A stretch of DNA of 24,193 nt from an uncultured Eubacteriales bacterium (GCA_900553025.1 USBT01000018.1:1-24193), one strand, 5' to 3'; positions 1-7,870 are shown, counted from the stretch's first letter. The notes: generated by a model from the sequence alone, not told the origin. Translations and numbers: made by a program.

Positions 1-568
1 AGAAACCCACTAGCTTTGCAGCGCCGATACATTGTCGATCAGCCGTTAACTTTGCCGACTCCAATATTTTGTTGCCCATAATTGCAACCGCATCCATGTT
101 GATGCCAGCTTTCGTAGCTCCAACGTTTACGGACGAACACACAAATTCAGTTTCTGAAAGTGCTCGGGGAATGGATTCAATAAGCTCTAAATCGCCAGCT
201 GAGAATCCTTTCTGAACTAGAGCAGAGTAGCCACCCACAAAATTAACACCGAGGGTCTTTGCAGCTCTGTCTAGAGTTTTAGCATATTTAACAGGGTCGC
301 CTCCAGAAATGGCGAGGAGCATGGAAATCGGGGTTACAGAAATTCGCTTATTTACAATTGGGATACCGTACTTTTTTTCGATGGACTCACCCACAGGAAT
401 CAGATTCTTGGCCTTTGAGGTTATTTTGTTGTAAATCTTCTCACAGGCACGGTCAATGTCTGTATCAGCACAATCCAGCAGAGAAATCCCCATAGTTATC
501 GTCCTTATATCGAGATTTTCATCCTGAATCATTTTGATTGTTTCCATAATATCTGTCATATTAAGCAT
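1..568 (-). CDS. UPF0210 / DUF711 (PFL) family protein, 3' part cut by window edge
   Basis: The minus strand reads open from an ATG at 568 to the window edge, giving about 189 residues. It starts MLNMTDIMETIKMIQ and continues with segments such as RTITMGISLLDCAD and ISVTPISMLLAISGGDP, which I recognise as the N-terminal part of the UPF0210 (DUF711, PFL) family, normally about 450 residues. The biochemical role of the family is not established. The start is supported by a GGGGTGA ribosome binding site just upstream, lying in the 11-bp gap after the stop of the ACT-domain gene. The pair UPF0237 (ACT) plus UPF0210 is a recurrent two-gene operon in Firmicutes and some other bacteria, so both are likely co-transcribed from upstream of 852. 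Nothing looks broken within the visible part. Confidence 0.85.
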   Translation of the reverse strand, partial: MLNMTDIMETIKMIQDENLDIRTITMGISLLDCADTDIDRACEKIYNKITSKAKNLIPVGESIEKKYGIPIVNKRISVTPISMLLAISGGDPVKYAKTLDRAAKTLGVNFVGGYSALVQKGFSAGDLELIESIPRALSETEFVCSSVNVGATKAGINMDAVAIMGNKILESAKLTADRQCIGAAKLVGF

Positions 569-579
569 AGTATTCACCC

Positions 580-852
580 CTAAATTCTGTGCATAGAGTC
601 GAAGATATTTTGGTGCATCACGTGAACGACCATAGACGGAACACGTTTTTCAATATTTTGTTTAAGCATATCGAGGTCTGTTGTCAGTTTGGATATGTCG
701 ATGACCATAATCATGCAAAAATATCCGTCAAGCACGCTTTGTGTCACTTCTATAACATTTGCTCCGGCGTCTGCGCATCCTGCTGAAACATTAGCCAGAA
801 TGCCAACTTGGTCCTTTCCTATAACCGTTACTACGGCACGTTCGTTTTTCAT
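580..852 (-). CDS. ACT domain-containing protein, UPF0237 family
   Basis: A 90-residue protein consisting of a single ACT domain. The N-terminus (AVVTVIGKDQVGILANVSAGCADAGANV) carries the typical beta strand, GKDxxGILA turn and helix of small-molecule-sensing ACT domains, and the second half (GYFCMIMVIDIS) forms the next strands. The length is normal for UPF0237, which is related to the regulatory ACT repeats of GcvR. It is expected to be a cytosolic ligand-binding protein, with the ligand unknown. An AAGGAGAG ribosome binding site precedes the ATG. It sits 11 bp upstream of the UPF0210 gene, its usual partner, and is the first gene of that small minus-strand operon. The family assignment is firm; the function is inference. 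Confidence 0.9.
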   Translation of the reverse strand: MKNERAVVTVIGKDQVGILANVSAGCADAGANVIEVTQSVLDGYFCMIMVIDISKLTTDLDMLKQNIEKRVPSMVVHVMHQNIFDSMHRI

Positions 853-978
853 TTTGCTCTCCTTTTGATTATATTTTAATTTTGTATGTGATTAGTTTTA
901 ATTCTATTTGCTTTCAAATTGAGTTAAATTTATTTCCAAATTGGGATAGAATTATTTTTTTATGAGCTTATATTGCGT

Positions 979-2031
979 TCAACGTTTCTCAATTTTAACA
1001 AAATATTCGCCTACCGCAAGTGTGTCATCTTGCCTGAAAAGAAATTGAATTTCGGGGTATTTATCAACAAAATATTTGCGGTTCTCAGCTTTGTGGCCTA
1101 TGAGGTTTGAAAAGCTCGAAGGATTTGAACTGGCAATTACACGTATATTTTTCGCATATAGTGATTGATCTTTCAATTCTTTTTCTAGCAGATGGATGAG
1201 TTTTTCTTCAATCGACTCTCTAGCCAATAATCCCTCTACGATTTGCCTAAAAGCTGGGTGAAATGTCGTCCCCGTGAATTTGCCATCACCTGAAATCAGA
1301 TCTGAGGCCTTGAGTCCGATTCTGATGACATTTATCCTTGCGGCGTTTAAAATCTTGAGCATCTCCTTGCTACGCCATGCTGCCTCATCAATAGTAAGCG
1401 GCTTGTATTCACCTGATTTTACCATATCTAAAAGCTCTGTGTCTTCAATTACAATGGTAGGATATATGCGAGCAACATCTGGCATGATATCAACTGTTTT
1501 CTGCGCCGATAAAATATCTGATTCGCACGTACTCTTTGGAAGTCCGACCATGAGCTGGATTCCAAGCTTAAAACCTTTGCTCTGAATGAGAGAACAGGCC
1601 CTATAAATGTCTTCGGTGCTGTGCCCACGCTTTGAATCTTTAAGCACTTCATCGTCGAAAGACTGACACCCAAGCTCAATCAAATCGACACCATATTTTG
1701 TTAGATTATCCAGAATCTCATCGTCGATACAGTCAGGTCTTGTTGAAAGGTGAATCTCAGAAACCGCGCCTGTCGTTTTATATTCATGGGCGATTTTCAG
1801 ATATTTATTCTGCTCGTCCATTGGTATTGCGGTGAAACTCCCACCATAGAAGGCTACATGGACGTTAGGCACATCGCTAAGCGTTGTAAGCCATTTATCA
1901 ATAGTATTCCTAACCTCCGATTCGGTCGGCGAAGCCAGTTTTGAAGTAATCCTTCGCTGATTGCAGAAAACACAGTCGTTTGGGCAGCCTCTATGCGGTA
2001 TGAAAATCGGAATAATAGCATGTGTTTTCAT
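979..2031 (-). CDS. Radical SAM protein, Elp3-like N-terminal domain only
   Basis: A 350-residue protein with the radical SAM signature C16-x3-C20-x2-C23 (HRGCPNDCVFCNQ), which binds the 4Fe-4S cluster used to cleave S-adenosylmethionine. Later motifs fit the SAM barrel: FYGGSFTAIP near residues 61-70, the STRPDCID segment near 97, ELGCQSFDD near 120 and GIQLMVGLP near 157. This arrangement is that of the Elp3/YhcC branch. Full Elp3 (about 550 residues) also has a C-terminal acetyltransferase domain, which is absent, so tRNA-modification activity like that of Elp3 cannot be assumed. Clostridial homologues of this length are usually annotated as radical SAM protein. The ATG follows the DUF6873 stop by only 3 bp, so the two are probably translationally coupled. 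The substrate is unknown. Confidence 0.88.
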   Translation of the reverse strand: MKTHAIIPIFIPHRGCPNDCVFCNQRRITSKLASPTESEVRNTIDKWLTTLSDVPNVHVAFYGGSFTAIPMDEQNKYLKIAHEYKTTGAVSEIHLSTRPDCIDDEILDNLTKYGVDLIELGCQSFDDEVLKDSKRGHSTEDIYRACSLIQSKGFKLGIQLMVGLPKSTCESDILSAQKTVDIMPDVARIYPTIVIEDTELLDMVKSGEYKPLTIDEAAWRSKEMLKILNAARINVIRIGLKASDLISGDGKFTGTTFHPAFRQIVEGLLARESIEEKLIHLLEKELKDQSLYAKNIRVIASSNPSSFSNLIGHKAENRKYFVDKYPEIQFLFRQDDTLAVGEYFVKIEKR

Positions 2032-2034
2032 ATA

Positions 2035-2911
2035 TTATATAACCTCAGATTCAGTTTGTAGATTATCGGAGTCGAGCTTAGTGCCCGAAACATAGGTCTC
2101 CTCGCATAAAATTTCAGATCGCTCGCACGAAGCATCAGATTCCGTGCACAAAATACTTCCGATATCGGCAAGTTTCTTGCCGCGAACCCACAGAGCATTA
2201 AGCCCACAATTACTAATGTAATCAATAATTTTCTTAAAATCTGGATGAGCGGATAAATCACCGTTAAATAAAACCGTATATTTCTCTGAGGATATCTCTG
2301 AAACACCATAAATTGAGGACAATGAAAATCCGTAGTCTGAGAAAGCTTGTTCTGAATTTGGATTTTCTAAATCAAGATTGCTTGAAATTATGCCAGCACA
2401 TCCTGCAAGAAAGCCATAATCATATCCAGGTAGGGATATATTGTTATTTGATATCAGCAAAACATCGGCACCTGATTTACTCATAGCTTTAAAAATACCT
2501 CTGTCTGAAGTTATAAAATTAGAAGGTCCTACGGGAAGCAGATTGCAACGCGTATATCCCTGTGGCACGTCAACAAATTCAAGGGCGTTTTGCTCTGCCC
2601 AGTCTAGGATTTTGCTGTCGCTTATTTTTAAGTTGTGCACAAAATATTTGCCTGTTGCACAGGCGTTATAGATTGCCTCACCAGGATGTTTATTTCCCAA
2701 TTTCGTTATATCTCCGTAAAAAAATCTAGAGTTATTGTTTATATTTGGAAATTCTATCTTGCACATATATGTCAGGATGTGTGCACACAGGTTTAGAAAC
2801 TCGACTTGGGAAATTTACTTCGATGATATTATATCCATTCTGACGAATCAAATCCTTAGTTTCATCGTAGGCATTTTTTGAAATATATGCTGTGTTTTTC
2901 TGTTTTTTCAA
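2035..2911 (-). pseudogene. DUF6873-family (GME-fold) protein split by a frameshift
   Basis: Two overlapping minus-strand frames together spell one DUF6873 protein. The upstream frame runs NTAYISKNAYDETKD... to CTHPDIY and then leaves the family pattern, stopping at 2732. The downstream frame starts at 2766 with MCKIEFPN and continues with ATGKYFVHN, QGYTRCNLLPVG, ITSDRGIFKAM, LPGYDYGFLAG, and FNGDLSAHPDFKKII, all family-like. The junction is a GACATATATGTG run. Adding one AT unit (or removing one base) joins the frames as HPDIYMCKI. The likely start is the TTG at 2911, preceded by GGAG with good spacing; another in-frame TTG lies at 2923. The family function is unknown. It is next to the radical SAM gene and probably co-transcribed. 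The break could be a mutation, a phase-variable tract or a sequencing error. The C-terminal 40 residues are low-complexity Ser/Glu/Asp. Confidence 0.78.
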
Positions 2912-2934
2912 TAGTAACTCCAAATTTATGATTT

Positions 2935-3060
2935 AAAAATGCACGGCAAGACATGTTTATGAGTTAAAAATTGCACGATAGGCTATGCTCATGAGTTATA
3001 AAATGCGTGATAGGACATGTTCATAAGTTTAAAAATGCACGACAGGACATTTTATGAGTT
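2935..3060. repeat. Degenerate tandem repeat, about 4 copies of 30-33 bp
   Basis: Four head-to-tail imperfect copies begin at about 2935, 2966, 2998 and 3031. The consensus is an A-rich stretch, TGCACGAyAGGACATG, then TTnATGAGTT. A partial copy of the last block (TTTATGATTT) precedes the first unit. It lies just upstream of the minus-strand DUF6873 gene, so it may form part of its 5' leader or promoter region, and ends before the promoter of the plus-strand gene. No spacer/repeat pattern of a CRISPR is present: variation is spread over the whole unit. Confidence 0.75.
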
Positions 3061-3115
3061 AAAACTTTATTACGTACAATGTCTAAAATTACGGTTTTTA
3101 CAATTATACCATAAA

Positions 3116-3144
3116 TTGAAAATAAAAAATAAAAATGGTATATT
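3116..3144 (+). promoter_or_regulatory. Sigma-A type promoter, TTGAAA-N17-TATATT
   Basis: A -35 TTGAAA at 3116-3121 and -10 TATATT at 3139-3144 are 17 bp apart. A perfect 8-bp inverted repeat (TATACCAT at 3105-3112, ATGGTATA at 3135-3142) straddles the spacer and overlaps the -10, so it could be an operator. It would drive the lipoprotein fragment and small membrane protein that follow. Confidence 0.55.
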
Positions 3145-3225
3145 ATTTTTAGTGAAATAATCAATAATTCAAATTCCAGTTTGTAGAACTGTGTTAAATC
3201 ATAAAATCACATATAGGTGGCGATT

Positions 3226-3371
3226 ATGCGATATAAAAAAATTTATTAGGTGTTATAGCAAGCGTGCTTTGTTTAGGGCTATTGAATGGTTGTAGCGGTT
3301 ATTCGCATGATTTTAACTCTAGTGAAGAAACACAAAAATGTATCTTATCCAAATTAAAGGAGTTATATAAA
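3226..3371 (+). pseudogene. Lipoprotein signal sequence, out of frame after an A7 tract
   Basis: An ATG at 3226 follows an AGGTGG ribosome binding site and encodes MRYKK, but the frame stops after seven codons. In the next frame the reading continues LLGVIASVLCLGLLNGCSG, a classic lipoprotein signal with an LxGC-type lipobox (LLNGC). The two parts join perfectly if the run of seven A at 3235-3241 had eight, giving MRYKKNLLGVIAS. The sequence after the Cys (YSHDFNSSEETQK) runs in frame, without a stop, into the downstream membrane protein. This is therefore either a decayed or slippage-switched lipoprotein start, or a sequencing error in a homopolymer. A GTG at 3264 in the same frame has no good ribosome binding site. 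Confidence 0.6.
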
Positions 3372-3872
3372 ATGATTTACGAACCAGAAAATCTAAAAAA
3401 TAAAAGAGTAATGTATGAAAAAAGAGATAAATGGCTTATCCGATTAACCTTTCTATTTTGGGCGGTACTGCTATTTATTTATGTGAACATAATTCCCTAT
3501 GTAAAATCAACAATTGGTTTTTTAGGCATTATCGTTGGTGGTATTGCCGTTATTTCTATTGTTTATTTCTTTACCGTATTATTTATTTTAATGCGTAGAG
3601 GACATCAGTTTAGAAAAATGAATAACGATATTGTAAAAGAATATCAAGAAAACAAAAACGGAGAACTCTTTTTAGAAAAACTTCTTGCAATGGATATGAA
3701 GCCTAAAGATATGAAAGATGAAATGATATGGTATCTTAATATTGCAACTGCATTTAATGTATTAGGTAAACGAAATGAATGTATTGCTTTATTTAAACAA
3801 TTAGAAGAAGTTGCAACAGAAAAAGAGAAAGAATATATTCAAAATAGCATCAAATTTGTGCAAGAACAATAA
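3372..3872 (+). CDS. Small two-helix membrane protein with helical C-terminal domain, unknown function
   Basis: From the ATG at 3372 the product has 166 residues. I chose this start because AAAGGAG at 3356-3362 lies 9 bp upstream. The frame is open further upstream into a lipoprotein signal fragment, so a longer product is possible. The N-terminus is basic (ENLKNKRVMYEKRDKW). It is followed by two hydrophobic helices (LTFLFWAVLLFIYVNII, and IGFLGIIVGGIAVISIVYFF through LFIL) and a charged, helical cytoplasmic domain of about 90 residues. The segment IWYLNIATAFNVLGKRNECIALFKQLEEV resembles a TPR-type helix pair. I do not recognise a named family. The gene is more AT-rich than its neighbours and sits alone between a degenerate repeat array and ung, which fits recent acquisition, but that is inference. 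Confidence 0.65.
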   Translation: MIYEPENLKNKRVMYEKRDKWLIRLTFLFWAVLLFIYVNIIPYVKSTIGFLGIIVGGIAVISIVYFFTVLFILMRRGHQFRKMNNDIVKEYQENKNGELFLEKLLAMDMKPKDMKDEMIWYLNIATAFNVLGKRNECIALFKQLEEVATEKEKEYIQNSIKFVQEQ

Positions 3873-4203
3873 GAAAAAGACGATACTCATTAAGAGTTAC
3901 AATAAAATTAAGAAATACGGGAGATAGTCAGGTATTTTGCACTATCCCTCATGTTATTTTTATTATCATATCAAGGCTCGTTCAATCGTGGTAAATTTGT
4001 GGTAAAATAAATGGTTTTCTATACTTTGAAATGCTTAAAAGTATAGTGTTTATGCGGATAATTAAAAATCAGGTATATAATTTCACTAAACATTTCTTAA
4101 GGGGTTGTTGAAAATATACTTTAAAATAGTATGCTAATTTAATATGGTTATTTTAATTTAATAATGATGTATAATTTTAAAGAAGGTTTATGTAGGTTTT
4201 GAG
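3873..4203. other. 331-bp AT-rich intergenic region
   Basis: No convincing gene is seen here. It holds a candidate terminator (3919-3962), a perfect 8-bp inverted repeat with a 12-nt loop (CTATACTT at 4019-4026, AAGTATAG at 4039-4046), and two TATAAT boxes (4076-4081 and 4170-4175) that could serve ung but lack good -35 hexamers. Confidence 0.5.
3919..3962 (+). terminator. Candidate intrinsic terminator after small membrane protein
   Basis: GGGAGATAGT pairs with ACTATCCC, with one bulged base and a loop of about 12 nt, and is followed by ATGTTATTTTTATT. The T-run is interrupted, so the terminator is moderate. Confidence 0.45.
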
Positions 4204-4905
4204 ATGATTAAAATTGGAAATAGTTGGGATGATATTTTAAAAGAAGAGTTTGAGAAAGAGTATTATAAAGATCTTAGGCGGTTTCTATATGAAGAATATA
4301 CGACTAGGACTATTTATCCCGATATGAATGATATATTCAATGCTTTAAAGACGACGGCATATGAGGATGTTAAGTGCGTAATTTTGGGACAGGACCCCTA
4401 TCATGGAGAGGGACAAGCTCATGGCTATGCTTTTTCTGTGCCTAAGGGAGTCGCTCTGCCGCCATCGCTGAGGAACATATTCAAGGAGCTCTATGGTGAG
4501 GAGCCCGCTTTTCACGCCTGGGCAGATGATAAGAAGCGTGAAGGCCTCGCTGTGGACGGCGACCTGAGACCTTGGGCCCAGCGAGGCGTCCTGCTCCTGA
4601 ACACCTGCCTTACGGTCAGGGCAGGACAGGCGGGCTCCCACCGCGGAAGAGGATGGGAAATCCTAACCGACAAAATCATTTCCCTTATTAGTGAGCGTGA
4701 AAAACCTTGCACCTTTATACTATGGGGAAATCCCGCAAGAGCAAAGAAGACATTGATTGACAAAAATAAACATCTCATAGTCGAAGGCGTGCATCCGAGC
4801 CCGCTCTCAGCACATAGGGGATTTTTCGGAGGAGGCTATTTTGTTAGGGTAAATAAATTTCTTGAGGAAAATGGAGAAGAAGCGATAGACTGGCGACTGG
4901 ATTAA
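4204..4905 (+). CDS. ung: Uracil-DNA glycosylase, family 1
   Basis: A 233-residue enzyme that excises uracil from DNA as the first step of base excision repair. The family-1 motifs are all visible: the water-activating GQDPYH at residues 62-67 (catalytic D64), GVLLLNT at about 128-134, and the DNA-intercalating HPSPLSAHRGFFG at 197-209. The fold segments FSVPKGVALPPSLRNIFKEL and FILWGNPARAKK are also typical. The stretch at 100-120 (PAFHAWADDKKREGLAVDGDL) is longer than the usual link between the IFKEL helix and the DLxxWAxxGVLLLN block, by roughly a dozen residues. This part of the gene (about 4495-4640) is strikingly GC-rich compared with both ends. The ATG is preceded by a weak AGG at -12. 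It stands alone as a single gene. Identification is certain; activity is very likely because all motifs are intact. Confidence 0.96.
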   Translation: MIKIGNSWDDILKEEFEKEYYKDLRRFLYEEYTTRTIYPDMNDIFNALKTTAYEDVKCVILGQDPYHGEGQAHGYAFSVPKGVALPPSLRNIFKELYGEEPAFHAWADDKKREGLAVDGDLRPWAQRGVLLLNTCLTVRAGQAGSHRGRGWEILTDKIISLISEREKPCTFILWGNPARAKKTLIDKNKHLIVEGVHPSPLSAHRGFFGGGYFVRVNKFLEENGEEAIDWRLD

Positions 4906-5054
4906 TGCAGTTTAAGCTGAATTATGTGGCTTGAGTGGAGTGTTTTGGCTGAACAGTTTTAATAATCTTGAAGTTCGATGCGGCTGAACTTGATAACGAA
5001 GAATATGGATACGTATCTTCTGATATTTTTCTATCGATTTTGTGTTCTCTATGA

Positions 5055-5060
5055 TATAAT
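5055..5060 (+). promoter_or_regulatory. Candidate -10 box (TATAAT) for lemA
   Basis: A consensus TATAAT lies 68 bp upstream of the lemA start. I see no good -35 hexamer at 16-18 bp, so only the -10 is supported. Confidence 0.35.
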
Positions 5061-5127
5061 TTAAGGGACTAAATTAGAATGATTAAATACAAAATTTAAA
5101 TTAGAAACTTTTAAAGGAGAAAATGCT

Positions 5128-5688
5128 ATGAAAGGATTACTGATACCTATTATTATCGTTGTTGTTTTGGTAATTATCGGACTTTGGCTTGCTGGAACAT
5201 ACAACAAACTAGTTAGAAAGAGAAATAACGCCAAAGAAGGTTTTTCAACGATGGATGTTTATCTCAAAAAGAGATTTGATATGATACCTAACCTCGTTGA
5301 AACTGTTAAAGGGTATGCAACTCATGAGAGAGAAACTCTTGAAGCTGTAATGAAGGCAAGAAGCCAGGTAGCGACTGCAGGGACATTCAATCAAAAGGTT
5401 GAACATGAAAATATGCTGACAGGAGCACTGGGAAGACTTTTTGCTGTAGCAGAGAATTATCCTGATTTAAAGGCAAATCAGAACTTTTTAAATCTACAGG
5501 AGCAACTTAAGAGCGTTGAGCAGGATATTGCAAATGCAAGAAAATTCTATAATGGAACAGTTAAGGATCTCAATAACAGCATTGAGCAGTTCCCAAGCAA
5601 TATAGTTGCAGGTCTGTTTCACTTCGAGAAGATGCCTATGTTTGAAATAAACGAAGAGAGTAGAGAGAATGTTCAGGTTAAATTCTAA
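5128..5688 (+). CDS. lemA: LemA family protein
   Basis: A 186-residue membrane-anchored protein. An N-terminal hydrophobic helix (LLIPIIIVVVLVIIGLWLAG, residues 4-23) is followed directly by the LemA signature TYNKLVRKRNNAKEGFSTMDVYLKKRFDMIPNLVETVKGYATHE, then a long helical domain. Length and motif order are those of the family. The N-terminal helix likely leaves the helical domain in the cytoplasm or at the membrane face; the topology is not settled here. The start is supported by AAAGGAG 8 bp upstream. The stop lies 20 bp inside the next gene, so translation is coupled. LemA and a DUF2207 protein are a recurring pair in bacteria. The molecular role is unknown; LemA homologues in Listeria yield a processed antigenic peptide, which does not define the function here. 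Confidence 0.93.
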   Translation: MKGLLIPIIIVVVLVIIGLWLAGTYNKLVRKRNNAKEGFSTMDVYLKKRFDMIPNLVETVKGYATHERETLEAVMKARSQVATAGTFNQKVEHENMLTGALGRLFAVAENYPDLKANQNFLNLQEQLKSVEQDIANARKFYNGTVKDLNNSIEQFPSNIVAGLFHFEKMPMFEINEESRENVQVKF

Positions 5689-7699
5689 TTTACGAAGACA
5701 TACAGCACGGCTCGCAATTATTTTGTGCACTCTGATAGCGGTGTTTGCATTTTATGCGAATATGCAAGATTATACATCTTATGCACAAAGCTCTGATTCT
5801 GGTTATATAACTGAATCATTTGTCGTAGATATCAAAGTGGACAAGGACTGTATTTACCACGTGAGTGAGAAAATTACGGTTAACTTCAAAGAACCGCGAA
5901 GAGGGATATTCAGGTATATTCCGTATGCTGCTCGAAATTCCAGAATTGAAGATATCTCGGTTAAGGGCGGAAACCTAGATGTTTCGAATGCTCAAAACGG
6001 TCGCAGCAAATACAAAGTAATCAGAATAGGGGACCCCGATGTTACCTTGACAGGTAGACATGAGTATGTGATTAATTACAAAATAAGGGGCATTTACAAT
6101 GACATCAAGCCACTTAAGGGTAATAATATGAAGTCTAACCTTGATGCTATGACTAATTTTAAGGAAAGCAAAAGTATTTCAAATGACGGTGAGGACGTTA
6201 TCTATGTAGACTTACTTCCGACAGATTGGCAGACCGATATAAATTATGTTAAGGCGACAATGACAGTGCCAAAAGATGTCGATTGGAGTAAGCTAAAGTT
6301 ATATGGTGGAAGTTATGGGAAGCAAGAGGATAGTAAGCTAGATGTCAAGACCGATGGAAGAACAATGTATGTAGAGTCAATCAACTGGCCGACCCAAAGT
6401 GGAGTAACTGCATATCTGCCAGCAGGCAAGGGTTATTGGCAGGATTACTCAAAAGCATCTGACGCCAATTATTTTGTTTATTTCATCGCAATCGGAGCAG
6501 CTCTTCTTGCAATATTTTTGTGGCTCCTATTTGGTATTGATAGAAAATATGTTCAAACTGTTGAATTTTATGCACCAGATAATATGACCCCAATGGAAAC
6601 CGGATATGTTATTGACGGGACCATCGATACTGAAGATAGGATATCTAACTTTTTCTATGCAGCAAGTAGAGGTTATCTGACGATAGAGCAGGCTTCGGAT
6701 GAGAGTCAGGGTTTCATTTTTCACAAAGCAGAATATGATCAAAATAAATTAAATTCGGAAAAAAGCTTTGTTAAAAAATTCGTAGAAGATTTATTTGCGA
6801 AAAAGGATGATGTATATTCGACAAGTATTCCTTCGTCATTTTCGTCTGAGGCTTTCAATAGAGATATGCTTCTGATTGATCTTTATACTGGTAAAAATCG
6901 AATATATACTTTTAGTTCATCTATCGCACAAATCGTTATGGGTGTTATTTTGCTTATAACTGCCGTGATTACACCTGTTTTGTTGTATTTTATGGACACG
7001 TTTGAGACTGATGGAATATTCTTGTTCCCAGCTGTATTTTTGGATGTAGCATCAATTATATTGATGACAATCAGTATGGGGAAACTCATAGATAAAAAAG
7101 CGAATTTGACAAGGAAAAATAGATTTAAACTCATACTGACATTTGCAATATCTTTTGTGATAAACCTAGTGTCGATTTTCATAATCTATGTCTACGGTCT
7201 TGGAATGTATGGATACGCACTCATAATTATTTTGGCAAGGCTTGTTGCCATAATCATGATTGCCCTCATGAATAAGAGAACAAAACAGACGACTGCGCTC
7301 ATAGGTAAACTCATGGGTTTCAAGGACTTTATCGAAAAAGCAGAACTGCCTATGCTGGAAAAGCTTGTTGAAGAAAACCCTTCATATTTCTATGATGTAT
7401 TGCCTTATGCCTATGTCTTCGGGCTCACTAATAAATGGGTCAAGAATTTTGAGGGCATAAATATTACACAGCCGGATTGGTATCAAGGAAATGCAGATAT
7501 ACCTATGAATGTTGCATTCCCAATGTATATGGCATCGTCTTTTAGCAAGATGGATTCTCAACTTAGGGATTCTATTTCACCAGCAATTGCGGAAGGACTG
7601 GATACTGGAAGCGGAGGTTCAGGATCATTTGGAGGCTTCAGCGGTGGAGGGGGATTCTCAGGCGGCGGCTTTGGCGGCGGTGGCGGCGGAGCATGGTAG
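5669..7699 (+). CDS. DUF2207 domain membrane protein with glycine-rich tail
   Basis: A 676-residue membrane protein. An N-terminal hydrophobic segment (residues 13-31) acts as signal or anchor. It is followed by an extracytoplasmic DUF2207 domain (about 45-265) with the family motifs ITESFVVDIKVDKDCIYHVSEKITVNF and RRGIFRYIP. A transmembrane helix follows at about 268-290 (FVYFIAIGAALLAIFLWLLF). A soluble segment containing the ETGYVIDGTIDTEDRISNFFYAASRGYLTIEQ motif comes next, then four further helices between about 417 and 540. A final cytoplasmic domain ends in a Gly-rich tail of some 30 residues (FGGFSGGGGFSGGGFGGGGGGAW) that is characteristic of this family. The gene starts 20 bp before the lemA stop, so the two form one translationally coupled unit. 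The function is unknown; a joint envelope role with LemA is inferred from conserved pairing. Confidence 0.9.
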   Translation: MFRLNSNLRRHTARLAIILCTLIAVFAFYANMQDYTSYAQSSDSGYITESFVVDIKVDKDCIYHVSEKITVNFKEPRRGIFRYIPYAARNSRIEDISVKGGNLDVSNAQNGRSKYKVIRIGDPDVTLTGRHEYVINYKIRGIYNDIKPLKGNNMKSNLDAMTNFKESKSISNDGEDVIYVDLLPTDWQTDINYVKATMTVPKDVDWSKLKLYGGSYGKQEDSKLDVKTDGRTMYVESINWPTQSGVTAYLPAGKGYWQDYSKASDANYFVYFIAIGAALLAIFLWLLFGIDRKYVQTVEFYAPDNMTPMETGYVIDGTIDTEDRISNFFYAASRGYLTIEQASDESQGFIFHKAEYDQNKLNSEKSFVKKFVEDLFAKKDDVYSTSIPSSFSSEAFNRDMLLIDLYTGKNRIYTFSSSIAQIVMGVILLITAVITPVLLYFMDTFETDGIFLFPAVFLDVASIILMTISMGKLIDKKANLTRKNRFKLILTFAISFVINLVSIFIIYVYGLGMYGYALIIILARLVAIIMIALMNKRTKQTTALIGKLMGFKDFIEKAELPMLEKLVEENPSYFYDVLPYAYVFGLTNKWVKNFEGINITQPDWYQGNADIPMNVAFPMYMASSFSKMDSQLRDSISPAIAEGLDTGSGGSGSFGGFSGGGGFSGGGFGGGGGGAW

Positions 7700-7700
7700 C

Positions 7701-7719
7701 ATCAAAGCCATACTTTGAT
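7701..7719 (+). terminator. Weak hairpin after DUF2207 gene
   Basis: ATCAAAG and CTTTGAT form a 7-bp stem with a 5-nt loop immediately after the stop codon, followed by an AT-rich but not T-only run. A second small inverted repeat, TGTACA-AAAAC-TGTACA, lies at 7732-7748. Confidence 0.35.
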
Positions 7720-7842
7720 ATAAATTTTAATTGTACAAAAACTGTACACATAAAATTTAACGCAATAGAGCATTTGATAATGCACAGTATCGAATAAATG
7801 CGGTAATTTAATAAAATACTTAAAATAATTTTATAAAATTAC

Positions 7843-7870
7843 TTGATTGTGTAAAAATATGTGGTATTAT
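7843..7870 (+). promoter_or_regulatory. Promoter of the first structured RNA, TTGATT-N16-TATTAT
   Basis: A -35 TTGATT at 7843-7848 and -10 TATTAT at 7865-7870 are 16 bp apart, predicting transcription from about 7877. The region between this point and the terminator at 8315-8343 contains no large gene. Confidence 0.6.

Noticed and set aside
589..786. Plus-strand 65-codon frame over the ACT gene
   Set aside because: Antisense shadow of a well-conserved ACT domain; no ribosome binding site.
2935..3060. Possible CRISPR array
   Set aside because: Units abut without unique spacers, differ throughout their length, and no cas gene is present.
3960..4050. Possible integration site (GTGGTAAATTTGTGGTAAA) next to the AT-rich small gene
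   Set aside because: No integrase, no second att-like copy and no tRNA gene are visible in the window.
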